From: Nomia melanderi
Taxonomy: Eukaryota; Arthropoda; Insecta; Hymenoptera; Halictidae
Length of the DNA stretch: 64,000 bases
NCBI RefSeq assembly: GCF_051020985.1
Contig: NC_135007.1
Span: 7,073,501-7,137,500 of the forward strand
Direction: 5' to 3'
In this document: one piece after another, positions 13,801-28,800 of the stretch
Layout: each line of letters begins with the position of its first letter
Numbering within the stretch: position 1 is the stretch's first letter
Translations under genes and position numbers: made by a program
Notes under the pieces: generated by a model
Told to the model about the DNA's origin: nothing
Database searches by the model: none
The model's input: only the letters and a program-made list of their open reading frames with translations

Positions 13801-16800
13801 GTATTTTTACAAATAAATTCATGAAAACTAGAAACAATTTCGCTACTATAAGAGTTTACTAAGGATCATTTAAAATTGTATCGAAATCAATGGAATTTCG
13901 AGTTATACTGATTCGCTGGAACCTTTATGGCTTACAAAATAAACATGCGACGTCTAGAAGTTACCAACTCAGAAATACGATAAAAGTTTTATTAATATTT
14001 TATGAGGATCTTGTTGTATTTTCATTTTTGTATACGTCAGAGGCGTATCACACAATCAATATTGATGCAAATCTCTCGTAAATAAATTCTGGTCGTCAAA
14101 ACGACTTGTTTAGCATTTATTTTTAACGATTACTCACCTAATGAATATCCGTATTCAATCAACTAAAAACTTCTTATATAAGATTAATAAATAATTCATA
14201 ACAATAAAAATAAGAACCGTAAAACAGACAATTTTTCTGGGAACTTAACTAAAAAAGGAAGTATGTCATTTCCCCGCTTTGAAACCAGGGGAATAGTCTG
14301 CCAGCCGTTAAACTAGAAATCCGCTGATACAAATATCGTGAAAGCGGCGCAGCTCCGTTTTTCGGTCCAACGGAACGAAGAAACAGACGAGAACGCGGTG
14401 GTCCGTTCTCATTTCTGTGTCTTAGAAACGTTTCAAGAAGGTTGTCAGCCCGACTGAAGGAAAACCGCAAAAATTAGAGGCCGCAAAGGCCAGCCCCGAA
14501 GGACACTAATCAGGATCACGACAATGGAAAAAGGAGGTCGAGTTCAATGACTGTGCGAGGAGGCAACAGACGACGGAGTACGGATAACAGGAAGCAGAAG
14601 AAACGATGCGAACAGGGGGATAGAGCAAATGCTGGGCAGCAAAGAAGAACAAGAAGAAGAGGAACAAGAGGCGGAGGCAAGGTAAGCTTCGTACGGAGCA
14701 TAATCGAGTGAGCAGCCAATCAAGCTTGCAGCACGTTCGTGATCCGATCAATGATTTAATGTAACGGAGAATTGCCGGTCTCGGTAATACTGACGAGGAA
14801 ATGCATGTCAGCAAGAAAAACACGATGATCGAATAGGTAAAAATATCGGGTTCTTTGTCCATAGGTATAATTGCGACCAGACGATAATTTTATCCTCCGC
14901 TTTACATCCATCCTCGCTTCATTTCACTTGGATTCGTGAGACTCCTAATTTACTAATACTACGAAGTTGTTCGGAATATTAAGTATGGAATAGAAAATTA
15001 TGAAGTGATCGACAGTGTTTTATATTATGTGTTCGATGTTGTGATATTTATTGTTAATGTACGTTAATTGAAATTATATTTAGGAAAGTCTCTTCGATTG
15101 TAACGTTTGAAATATTTTATGCATTGACCTTAAAAAATGTCACTTGTTTATTTTATAGGTAATTCATGGCTAAGAAAAAGTTTGAATTATTAGGGTAGTG
15201 TTAATCATGCTGTCGTCGCTACCATGTCAACAAACGAAAAGGGTTTGGCAAGTTCATTGTTTGGCTCTGATAACTATTTCATGAAAGAGCTTGTCGGCCG
15301 TTGGCACCGGTTGTATAATTAGTAGTGGTTGTAGTAGTCTTAATAGTGAAATGTCAGCGGGGATGGTGGTGGTAACAAATTGCAAGTACAACGTAGGAGG
15401 AAGAAGCTCGCGTAGCTGCGCATTAAACAGTAACTTCATTCAGCCAGTTGGTGTGCGTGTAAATGGTAACATTTCTAAAAATACTATATTCTTGCCACAC
15501 TGATTGCACAAATTAGCTAATGTCATTGAAGCTAACGAACAAAGAACAAAAGAGTTAACGCTGTTCCCTCTGAATTACGATTCAAATCATCTACCTCAGA
15601 CAGCTGCCAAAAAGACACCCCTTTAATTTTAATTAGTCGTTCGCTCCTGAAATACGAGATTTTAAAATATTTTTGGTGCGATAGTCAATGCTAAAAAAAG
15701 GAGCTCACGAATACTCGATTGAATTTAGGAATTTTTTAAATATTCATTTTATCCATCAGTGCTACTGGAACCCGGAATGATTTATAATTAGTCAAATAAG
15801 GAACCGAACATTTCTTCACCTGCCTGTTCAAAAATTCAACGCACCGCTCATTAATAAAAGTATTAATACAAGAATCTCCGCGTCCTAATTAACAGAATGT
15901 TTCAAAATTTAATACTAAAAGTGTTCATCAAGCTGCATAAAACATGTTTGCTTAATTAATTCATGAAACCGCCATCCGATGAGAAGCAGAACCGCTAACT
16001 TAATCGAGACCCGGAGCCCGCAAAACGCAACGATGCCGAACATAATGCAGGGTTAAAAATAACGTTAAGGTGCGAAATCATGGCAGCGAAGCGAATCCAG
16101 TTGTTTCGTATGTAAATATCCCCACAGTTCCTTTTTTAATCCGTCGATGAACAAGGCTGAAAGACGTTTCCCCGTTCTCCTCAGCTCTAATTAAACTTAT
16201 CAGTGTTGCTGAGAATCCTCCTGCAGCGATGTTCCCGCGAGTCCTGTGGGGAAGAACTTCCCACGAGCGGGTCTAGCCCTCTCGCGAAACAATATCTTCG
16301 GCGATGATCTCCGGCGAATTAATGTCGTTTATCAATGAAGACGACTCAGAATGCTTGGAACGTATCACGTGTGCCGGACCTTGGGAACGGAGACACGCTG
16401 GACGTGGCTTAAACGCGACATGTGCATTCCGTGTCGCCAGCTTTAAAGAAATTGCCGCTTTTTAGGGTTCACTTGAAATTACAGTTGAGCGCATGGTGTA
16501 TGAGAAGCGTGTTTGGACAGCTTCATTACAGAAATTAGAGGTTACGAAGAATACAATTAGGTGTGCACACTTTCAAGTGTAATTGCATTGCAATTATCAT
16601 GTCTTTATTTTCACCATTTTTGTGAAATTGGTTATTATGTGAATAGTTATTTAGTAGATATGCGGTTCATACAACGAGAACTGTGCTTCTCATTCTTTTT
16701 TCAATTATATATATTCCTCCAACAAAATTAGAAGAGTGACTTTTTCAAATACAAGAATTTGACTCCACATTTTCAACTATTCACGTAGAGTCACATATTT

Positions 16801-19800
16801 TCTTAGTGAATCCGAAACATCCTATAACAAATATCTTAAGCAATATTTACTTCACCCCTAACATCATAATAGAAAACATACTTGAATTTTTCGCTTTTCT
16901 TCGAATTCCGAACGATTTTCTGAAATCGCGGAATGACCAGAACGACGATGACTCAAGCGAACGGGGGAACGCGACGCGGAAAACTCCGCGATCCTTCAGG
17001 ACGAACGCGGCAGCCTGAAAATAGACGCGCGTAAACACTTGAAATAACCAATTGAAAAGGCACGCTAAACGCGCGTACCGCCAACTCCAATTAAGCGGGT
17101 CTCTATCAAATGAATTCAGCGGAGAGCCGAGTTTCGCTTTCGGATCCGTTCCCTCGGTATCGTGCACGGGCACCTCTTGCATAATCGCAATACATTAGAG
17201 ACGACAAATGACATCACGTCCCGCGTCGTAAGCGTTGAGGTCATCAGGTGCCGACTGCCTCGATATTACAGGTTTTTACGATGATTTCGCCACGGCCTCG
17301 CGCTCAGTCAAGATGACGGCATATATTCGCGCGGCGTACGGAGCACGGCCGATTTACTGAAAAAAGCTGATCTACGAGTCACGGTTTACAATCGGGTATA
17401 AAAGGCACGTCCGTTCATACTCGCGCGAGACGTACATACCTCGATTACGTACCGACAACAGACTATAAATAGAAAATGAAACTGTGTCCGGGGATGTGTG
17501 AAGAAATTCAATGTTTGTATGGAGCAAACGCGGAGGGTGTTCACTGGAACGGATTATTATAGTAATGTAGATCATTGATTGTTATGTTAAATGTTTTAAG
17601 TCATTTTTATACGAATAACTGTATATTCAGGAAATATTTTTTAATCGTGAATTTCATGTTAAACAAACAAGAACCTTATGTTAATTACATAGCAGGGGAA
17701 CGTTAAATCATTTTAACTTGAATATACTTTTCTCACCGGTTTAGCAGTCTTTTTTGTTGGCACCTTAAATCCTCCTGTTTCTTCTGGAGTAAATATCAAG
17801 CGTTAACATGGAAACTAAGAAGTTACTCGTCGGTTTATTTAATATTTTTAGTTTTGACAAATTGGTAAAAGAGTATGATGATTTTGCGACATAAAAAGCA
17901 AGAACGTTTAGCTTGTGAAACGTTTTTCATTCTTTCTAGCTTTAATAATAGGATGCTCAAGATTGTATCGTGACCGTTATAATAGTTCAAGCACCGGATA
18001 CACTCGCTCAAGAAGCACTTACTTCCTTGCTGCCACTGACTCACAGGCTACCACCGAAATTTCATATCCTCTACTTTTGGACGTTATCCAATTGTAAGAA
18101 TCTCTCCATGCCACAATGTACATTGTGAAAGGAAATAAAAATCTCGCGACCTGAAATATGTTTCCTCAATCAAAATTAGGTTGTCGATTTATTTTAATCC
18201 CCTTTAAGAAAATAACTAACATGTAGAACACTTGTTACGAAAAAATACAAGAGAATGCAAAGAAATGTTTTATGATTTTCAAAAAGAAGGAAGAAATATA
18301 TTTTTTTTTAATTAAAGAAATGTAACATTGTATGCGTTTAAATTGTATCAGTGAACCAATAATTTTATCGAAGTATTAAGTGTAATATATAACGAGAAAC
18401 GAAAATATAAAAATTAATAATATCTTCCCACAACAGATAGTAGTTAACGTATTAAACTTCATCAATTACCTCATAAAATTCCATTCCACGGCTACCCTTT
18501 CTGCAACGATGGAACACCGTGAATAGAATCAATTAAGAGCCATTGTATACCCAATATAATTACAGCAGTTCATCGACAATATTCTATGAAACTCCAACGA
18601 CACGAAATAATAAACGAAAGTTCATTTCAAATCACCAAAGAAGACATTAAGACGATAAACGTTTCGTCACTGTAGTCCAAAAGCGCATCGTTCCCGGAGA
18701 CGAAGCTGGTGCTTAAGATATTAAGCAAATTCCTGAATCGTGACTCAAGCGATGTGCTCCAGTACCACAGGAGTCGATCAATGACCAAGATGACGAAGCA
18801 CAGTGTCTGGCAGGAATCGTAAACTTTCTTGCATTTTAAAAAAGCATAGGCTCGTATAAAAAATTTTGATTCCAAATAAATGTGATAATTATGGACCATG
18901 AATAAAGTAAGATAAACTACTGCAACACCGTTAACCCTTATTACTCCAAGGATATCGTGAAATGATTGCCAATTGCTCCAAATACATTTTTTTAATTTCA
19001 AAGAGGGAATTCAATTACGAATATTGGATAAAGCATAAAATGTCGGACTGCTGGTTGAAATAATAAGGGTTAACACGATAAGTGAAGAAAATAACTTTAA
19101 AGATCGTTGAAAAATGTTTTCACCGTTAAAGGATATTTGTACACATCGTTGTATAGTTTAATTTTCGTGTTCTATATTTTTTAAAAAAGCAAATGTATAT
19201 ACTTTTATATGAATATTATATTTATACAGTGTAATAGTTATTACCATTGAACTCGCTGTAATTAACGAAAATAATTTCTACGTCCAATTGTTATGACAGA
19301 AGCTTGATTTATTTGATCAAATAGTTTCTGCCAGGGGTAGTACAATGTCTGGCTCCGCGCAGTTGGACGGAAGCACTCCCGTTAAAATGATTTAAATGGT
19401 TTCCTCTGTCTCCAGTCGGGACGTTCAGGGTTATTCCGATTGGCAGAGATAGTCCCATAATCGAGCACGCATTCACGAAACGTTCGGGTGCACCTCGGTG
19501 AAGGTGAATCACGCGACCATGCACGGTACTGCGGCGGTAACGTCGAAAATTGGGTCACGAATTGTTGTCTGTTCTTTGTCCCGCGTCCCAATTTGTTAAC
19601 TTGTCCCGCGCCCGCGATCTGTATTGCAGTTGTGAGTCATCCGGACATCGCGTAGGTACGACCGGGACGATGTGATCTCGAAAATACCGCGCGAGTTTCA
19701 GAGGAGGCAGATTTTTTTAATGGTTTGCCGCGCGATTATACCTTCTGCTATTACGGGAGCCGAATACGCTTACAATTTTTCACAACCCCTAAAACCGGTG

Positions 19801-22800
19801 AACTAAAATTTCTGGAACGTTTCTTCTCTCGATGAAAGCAAGATTTCTTTTTGCTTTTTTTTTCGGTGGGAATATTATGCTTTGAAATTTTGTATTCTTT
19901 TTACTTGTTTTATTTATGTATTTTTTTAAAGGCAAGAATGACAAAATTTGAAACGGAAATAGTAACGAAATGGTTAAATATTTTATAAAATGATATACCA
20001 GATGCTGAAAGATTGCAAGAATTTATGAATAAATACAATTCTTTGAACACTTACTCGCTATTATTACGCATAATATGGGATTACCATAATGCATAAAATA
20101 ATCCCATTAAACGGATCAGGTCGTCCTCTGGAGGTTTACGATTAGTTAACGAAGTATAATAGCGCGCTATCGAGTTGCAAAATAACGATTTTCTGCTTCG
20201 TAGTGTGAAGGAATGTTGAGTTATGAGGTCGATGGGATGCTGATGTCAAACAATTGAACCCTGAACCTGTTATATCATTATATTACACTGGAGGACATTA
20301 TATAATGGTTCTATAGTATATAAAGCTGATTACTACGAGGTACATCATTTATGTAACAGTTTATATTTTTAACCAATATAATGTAATGAAAAATTGCAAT
20401 ACTGACAGTATTGTTGAATGATCTTCATTGGCTATTTATTATATATAAAGAATCCTGAACTATTGTTTGAAATTATTATCGAGTAATAGACGTGAATCGC
20501 AAGTAACGGCTACTATTATTTTATAAGCGAATGCTAATAATCGGAAAAGTCAGTATATTGTTCTAAAAGCGTCGCAATGAGCGAATAGTAATTACCAGGT
20601 GCATCGGTTTCGATGCACTGCTGGCACCTCCCAATTCGTGGAACAATGCCGTCATAAACCGCCACCCCCGCGAAACTCTTTCAATTCCCAGTACTGGGAT
20701 ATGAACCTTAATTAAGTCAATTTTCTCTGACATAAAAATACTCAAGATTGGAAAAAATATTCTTTTAACATTTTTTTAATTCGCTAATAACTAAATTTAT
20801 TAGCAGCGTTATGATACATTCTTTTCTTACTCAAGATATTAAATTCTTAATTTTGTCAAAAGGTCGTGAAGTAAACCACAAAAATTTAATATACCCATTA
20901 CTTTTTAATTTTCCCTGCTATTTCATCCCTTACTAAATACGTGAGCAATAACCGAAGATAATAATTATGACAAAACCAACAAGGTTACTACTATTCATAA
21001 GATCCTATTATAAGCATCCCTCAACATTTTTTTATTCCTCGCAATTACAATTAAACTGGTGACTGCAACGTACCAAATATTGTTTCAAAATTTGCGCGCA
21101 CTAAATAACTCGGCGTCTCTTCTGTCGCTACCTTCTCTCGGTTAAAACTTACTACAAAACCATCTCCCCTGGTAACCTGCAGAAAATTTTATCGATAGCC
21201 TATCGCGAATCCAATTTGGTTTAAGGGCACTTTTGACCCCGTTACCCGGCCGGCCGCACCTTTTCCGCGACAATGGAGCACCTTTCGCCGCGCGAGGATC
21301 TGTTTGTTTCTGGACTCGGAATATATGTCCGTTTACTTTAGCCGGTAACGTAATCTCTTCATCGCCGCCAACACGTCCTTTTCATTGGAGCTTAATTAAA
21401 TGTATGGTCGACACGCCGGAGGAAACGAGAACAGAAGAGCTCCATCTTTGACCGAGGGGGACCAATGAAGAGCGCGGCTGAAAGGGTCGAGGTCGTGCTC
21501 GTCGCGCATGCGCCCGAAACGAACCGTGGATATTTCAGAATTTGTCGAATCGAGCCTCCCAGACGTCACCTTCTGTGCATTGCAAAATAATTTTGCTTAT
21601 CAGCCAAGGTAATTTAATAATTTCCGGGAAACCCTAATCATCGCATACATTTAACGACTATCGATCGTACTCAGATTTTTTCAACAAAGATTGATATTTC
21701 CTAATAACAGAGCACTAATAGTTAAAAGCAGAATGAAATGATTATTCCATAAAAACATCACGGTCAGTAATTTTTCATTGATTTTCCGATATCCTTACTA
21801 CCTAATTGGAAAATATTTTCCTCTCTAAATCGCGTTGCTACTACCTCTAAATTAATTACCCCATTTTCGTCCTCGCGACTGTTACAATTTAATACGGTAT
21901 CAAACGGAGATCTTATAACATTTTCCCTTCCATTAGCTTTACTTCCCAGCTCAATGCCGCGAAAATATATTGCACAGAATAACTCGATGAAAACTCGCGA
22001 GAAACAAAAGCGGGGATACGAATCAAATCGTTGGGGTAGAATGCATAAATAAGTCGGCAGCACTTTATCCTTCCCTTCCCCGCCCCGTTTTTTTCCCCAG
22101 CGAAAGTAGGCTAAGTAAATAGCAGCGTATAAAATTGATGAGCAGAAGAACGATTTAGCTCCGGTCCGGCGTTAAGAACTTCAAAGCTCCTCTCGCCGAA
22201 GGTTCAGTTTGAAAGTAGATATAATCCCGTACTTGTAAACAATATATCCATCTCGCTGGCACATTTACAATGGCCGTACGAGGGGATTTATCAAAGTAAA
22301 GTGTTCCGTTAATCATTGCATCAGCCAGTCGCGAGTCTTTACTATTCCGTTCTTACCGGTCGCAAGGGGTTGAATAATACCGGCACGTCCGAACGCCAGA
22401 ATAACCGTTGCCATTTGTCTTGTTAAATTTCGTTTCCGGTTTACCGTGTCAGGATCAATTATGACGTGATCGATGGCATCGTCTATGCCTCGTTCATAAC
22501 GCTACGCGTGCGCTGCGTGACCCTAACTTTAGGATCCGACGAGATTTTAACGACACGGCGCGGATCGCCGCGCTGACACGTTTGCGTTGCATCCCCTTGA
22601 CCTGAAAATTATTTAAGTGGATTGATTCAGCTCGTAAAAAATACTTAATTGTTTCGATTAAACTGTAGATTGCACGTTAATCTTGAACTTCAGGGTGCCT
22701 TTCATGGTATGGATGGTGTATTAGTTGAATCGGAAATAGAGCCGCAACCCTGTAGAAGTTTTCCAGTGAATATTTAAAGTAAATTTCTTTTCGTGCGTTT

Positions 22801-25800
22801 CACGAAGCGTAAATTTAATTTAAATGCGAGGATTAAAGAGAAGAGAGATTATTAAATTCTGTTGAAATTGTTAATTTATTCAGTGCTCCATATATTACGT
22901 CTGCTCGTTACATTAATTAATTTATTTTTAGAAGAAAGTATGGTAATTTTCACTTATTACCTTTCATAATAGCTTTCAGGATTTTCAACTTTCACAGTTA
23001 ATTGATTATTCTAGGTTTCTCACCGCGGTAATATTACTCGTCATCGCAAAAGTAGTTTAACACGTTGGTTGTCATATAAATTTCATTTGAACAAAAAACT
23101 TCTATTCGATATAACTCATTGCAATTCTTTTCGACCCTTAAATGATTGAATGGAGCGTTATGCAATATTTATTGTATTCATAGCAGCAATAAATATGATT
23201 TATAAAAATCATAATTTATTAAATAATACAATTTATATTGTATACTATCATATTTATACTCAAATGACTAAAAAATGTGTTTTCAATAGCATTCATCGCA
23301 TTTGAATGATTTTCAATTACTCTGGAAGCAGCGGTTATCGGTGACCGCCGCGTCAGTCAACGTGTCAAAGCATCTATTTACAATCAGGCCGATCCACGGA
23401 TAATAGTGTGTACATTCGCAACGTTTTTACTTGTCACTCGCCGCTAGAAACGTATCAACAAAAGTATCGATTGACGGGTTATCGTCCTTCCTGTTACATA
23501 ACACCGTGTCACACCAATCGAAGGGTCAAAAAAAGCATTCGAATACAACCATCCTCGCGTTTCAATTCGTTCCAATTCCTCTCTCCTCTCCTCTCTCGTC
23601 CTTCCGTTACTTTTACAAAGAATTTCCATTTATCGTATTTCACTCAGACTAATGCTCGACACTCCCTACTACATCACAAACGTGACCACCCACAAAAACC
23701 AAAAACCATTGTACAGTTAAAGAAGAAATCGAATGATACAGCACTGACTATAAGAAGAGATTCATCGACTAATTTAATCAAACCATCTAATGATTAGAGC
23801 ACTCACAAGATTTGAGTCACCAGAGCTACAAAAACGATTAGGCTAAAACAAACAATGCTATTGTTGCCCTGAGTTATCTACCACAATTCTACTCCTTTTC
23901 ACAAACATAAAAATCATCTATTGTCATTTTAACAACAGATTCCAATTTAAGCGTAAATTTATCATATCCGCATCGATTTCCGTCATTGCCGAGTACTACA
24001 GCCCGTCTTTCCTGGAGCACGTAACAGCACGGTCAGGTGGGAAAGAAATGAAAAAACGATTTCGCCTGTCCGCTGAATCTAGGGTTTCTCGGCGCACCAC
24101 AAGAGATACTTAGAAAGTCGGAAGTGTAATGTATTCTCGGGGCACCGTGTTTGCAGGCATCAGACGGGCGTTAGAAATCGGTGTATTGTATGTCGATTCC
24201 AGACGGTTGCAACGAGACACTTCCCGGCGTGGCGCGTCGCGTCGGCGGTACACCGAACGGGGAGAGATAATAGGACACGTGGAATAAAGGCAAGAAAAAC
24301 CGTAACGAAAGAGGAGGAAAACACCGACAGAGAACGGAGAGGCTGAGTCCGCGTTTTATATGTACCGGAGCGAGTAATAGGCGAACCGTATATACGTGTG
24401 TATATACATACATGTATGTATACGCACACTACATAGGTGTATGTGGGACAAGCAAGATGGAGCCTGGAGGTTTGGGTCGATATGAACGCGGCAGCGCTAT
24501 TGCAGCAAACCGCCCCCTATTCCTGTCGTTCCGCTTACCTCTTTCTTCGCGTCCTTCCACATCCACGAACCCCCTTATCACGCCGCGTCGTTCGCCTATC
24601 GTTCAATCGCCATCGACACCGTGGCTTAATTAACGTTCTTCCTATCATTAATACCACAGTTAATAGACCAGACCCGTGGATAGACTACGGTTAAGCTGAC
24701 CACGATAGGAAATGTTCCTGAAATGTTGCTAGAATAACTGACGAATTTTGTGAAAAAATACTTACGGCTGCGCACTAATCAACCAAAACACATGTATTGA
24801 CAGCTAATTGGTACTTAACCAGTTAACAACGTTTGGCAAATGTATATCTTAAAACTTTAAATGGTGCTAACTTTTTCAACGATAGATTATTTAGTTTTCG
24901 TGACAAACATGTGATTCTTCTTCGTTTCACCTTATTTTGTCATTGGAATATATTATAAGTGCGTTTGACCTGTATTTGACAAGTATACACTTCATTATTT
25001 GATTTTATTGCGCGCACAATAAAAGATTATTGAAACTAAATTCAGCACTTAACGGGTTAAGCTGTCAGCCATAAGCACAGATCCCTGTGTGATACAATTT
25101 TCCTTTACGTTTAAGGCATTTTCTAACTTTTCGGCAATTTAAAATGTTCACGCCTATGTGTACCATTCGAGATGATAGGGTTAAGGGTAGTTGAAAGGAT
25201 ATTCAATTCAAATTTCTAATTTTCTAAAAAATTGAATGAACATGATTTTGGATGATATTCTTATATTAGGACTGTCGTAGAAGTCTTTAATGACAATTTG
25301 ATGGAGAATTATTTGGTACTTTGATTTTACTATTACTATTTATTTAGTTATTTTACTATTCTTCTGTTTGTTGGGAATCGATGAATCGATCATGAACTGA
25401 TTCGGTTCTGATCAAGAAAGAAATTGTATGCAAAATATTTTTTCAATGGTGAGAAAACAAATTAATGAATGAAATAGTTATCTGCTGATTCCGAATTCAT
25501 ATGGAAATTTTCCTGGATTACTTTTGTATAATCGGAAATATGTAAATGAACGTTAAGGCACTCCCCTGTACGTTTCATTCAATTGAAACTGAAATAAGCA
25601 TTTCCAGCCAACGTTATCTGAATTTTTGTTACGACGAATGAATTCTTTTTTGATTGCACATTTTCCGTCGTCGAATCCTGTATATTGAGTTCTTCTCTGA
25701 GAATACTTCCTGAGTAAATACGTTCATACGGTGGGTTCCGTAACTAATGCATCGGAAAACAATTCCACATCGAACAATAAACCAAAAGCATAATAAAATA

Positions 25801-28800
25801 TATGTCTGAGATCTTGTTTCCGAAAAAATCAAGTCCGAGCAAGATCTGTCGGCAGTTAACTAAAGTGGCTGTCCTTGACAAAACAATCCAATTTTCTCCA
25901 AAACGAGGAATCAAATGAAAAAATTCTGTGCCATATATTTGAGTAATATTTTTAAGCAGAATAATTTTCTGTCAATTATAACACCTGCATTTATTAAAGT
26001 TAGCAAATCTGCACTAAACACATTCAGTCTTGATTTTTTCGAAACGGGGGCCTCGAATAAAAAAATTTCATTTCAAACTGTTTACTCATTTCCTCGTATG
26101 GAATGAACCCCGGTTATGACTTCAGCCGCAGGACACGCGATCCTTTTCGTAAACGCGACGCGTTGTCACGCTTTACGGAGATAGTGATGATCACGCTTCG
26201 AATGAAACACACGCAAATAAAAATATTCCTTCCCCGTAGGGCTGGGAATGAAAGCGGAGGGCAGAGCTCGTTTCGTCGTGCACGTGTTTTTGAATTAGCT
26301 TTGACAGATTCGGTTTTGAATGTCTCATAAACGCGCAGTCCCTCGCTAAAGGCTCGGAGAAGGCGGGCGCATTATGAAAACCCGTGGGAACGCCGAGCGA
26401 AATGCCTGTTTCATTTTGACGTGAATCTGTTTGAAAGGTTCATAACTTTTAATAAAAATGCTGACCGGCGATCCCGTGGTATTGTTTGCGCGCTTTTCAA
26501 ATGGCCGGGTAAACGTCACGACGCGACGCGAGAAAGTAACGGATACCTGAAATTCGAGAATCGGATTGTCGGGCCGGCTCCGTTGCCCAATACAATAAAC
26601 ATGCTCGGAGTTTCGCATAACAATAGATTAGCAGATTATACGGTCTACATCTATCCGTGGATCGATATTATGTTTCAGCGTCCGCGCTCATTGCTGGGAA
26701 AGATTATTTTCTGAGGCAACACACCGTATTATGCAATTTCGCAAATGCCACGTCGCGTTTTTGCCAGAACTCGCGCGAACGCAAGTTATCTGAAAGGAAA
26801 TGTAGATCAGAATGAAGGGCTATCGGACTTTTTTATTGCTCGATTCGATCGATTTTGAAATTCTCTTCGTGCTCTAATGGCGAGGGTTAATGCATTATCC
26901 CGATAATCTTCATTAAACACGCCCACCATGAAGAAAAATAACTAATCTAAAGTTCTACTCGATAATCGATGCGGGGTATTGTACTAGGCGAGGTATAACC
27001 TTACCTGCGCCAATCAATCCGGGTTATTGAACAGACTAATCCGTTATAAATACGTGGAAAATCAAACGCTTTGTTTCGGATTAATGAAAGGAGTGCGATT
27101 GTTAGTCCGATTGGTGTTATCGTCGAATCATTTGAGGGAAGGAAATGGACCAGAATAACGTTGCTCGTGACGTACGAATTGGAAGAAAAACGTCATCCGC
27201 TCTAATACAGAACGAGGAATTGGAGCGTCCATGATGCATTTTATCAAACAGTTTTCTCTTTGTTTTTTCCGCGTAGACTTTTATCTCCGAAACGACTGCT
27301 GCATCCAACCTGCCATTGACAAATAGGCGGGGATACTTGCCATTGACAAATCGACGGTGAACGTTCAATGAAGATACTGAAAGCAACGGTTACCGCGATC
27401 AATCACACGGCTTCGAAAACATATCTACTGTCGTCATTTTTGCGTCATTAAACGCGTGGAGAAAAACGTCAATTGGCACCATAAACAAACATATCCGCGA
27501 CGTCGTGTATTCTATTTAATTAAATGTCACCGGCGGGAGGCAATAATGTGGGAGTGACGTGGCGACAGCTTCTGTTGTGTTGCATAAAAATGATGTTCCT
27601 TGCTCAATCCTCGATAACTTTGCGACAAGAAAGTTCGCTTAGCAATGTTGAAAACACTGGGAAATGCGAGGAAGAATGCACAGTGAAAGGAATAATGGGA
27701 AATGCCACGAAACGTCTTTATTGGGAAAATCAATTTTTAATAATAATACATTACTCCCTTTTCACCGCTGCGAAAAATCTCTAGCGTTTTCTTCTGTACA
27801 TATTTCTAATTTATAATTCCTTGCGATTCGACGATTTCGTAATTCTACTTTACGACTAAAAAATTGATTATACAACGTAAAATAAAGATGGACATAATAT
27901 ATCTGGAATACATTTTCCACCGTCAAAATGTGTGAACCCATAATCCCTTGTTATGCGATTAAATTTATCTTGAATTCACTATAAGATCATCATTACAGCT
28001 GTACGCAAAACCAATATCTGTCATTACGCCTATAACACTGGTATTAAACTTCTTCGTGTTCTGAAAGGGAACATCCATTGCAAAAATACCGAGAAATTCA
28101 GGACAGCGCTTTTCATATTGCATTTAAGCCAAGATCCGCATCCTTCCCGAGCGTTCCACTTTCTTTATACTTCGGTGAATTTGATCAACCGACTGACGCG
28201 TCTAGAATAAAAATCATTCGTATATCGGCGATAGTAAAACTTCCCTGCTATCGACGAAAGAAGCGAACAGAATGAATATTATTTGCATAAATTTCTCGAT
28301 CGTGCCTCGCGGAAAAAAATAGAAGAATGTTTAACTTCGTGACATTCCTACTTTGATCTTCATTACCATTAACGTGTTTCATCATTGGATTTTATTCCTT
28401 TGGTGCATTCTTGAATAGCATGTATAGGTATTGTTTCAATTATCATCGAATGATCTCCAATCGACTATACCCCCTCCGCAATAAAACACTGCCATCTACG
28501 TTCAGCACGTATAGAAATAAGTTTCACTGTTCGTACGAGTCCTCGATGAAATCCTTTCCATCGGCGATATAATTGGAACCTTCTTTCCGAGCTCGATGTT
28601 CAGGGATTCGCGGGGGCGAGATATTTCTCGCGTTTTATGACGAAAATAAATCTCAAGTTTCATAATTGCGAAGGAGAAAAACGCCGGAGACGCGGGAGGA
28701 TTCGAAAATCGTTCGAGGAAATACAGTTACGACGAGTGGCTCACTTCTGTCGGCTCTCGAGACCAAATTAAATGACGCTGGGGTGTCATGAACCCTAGTT

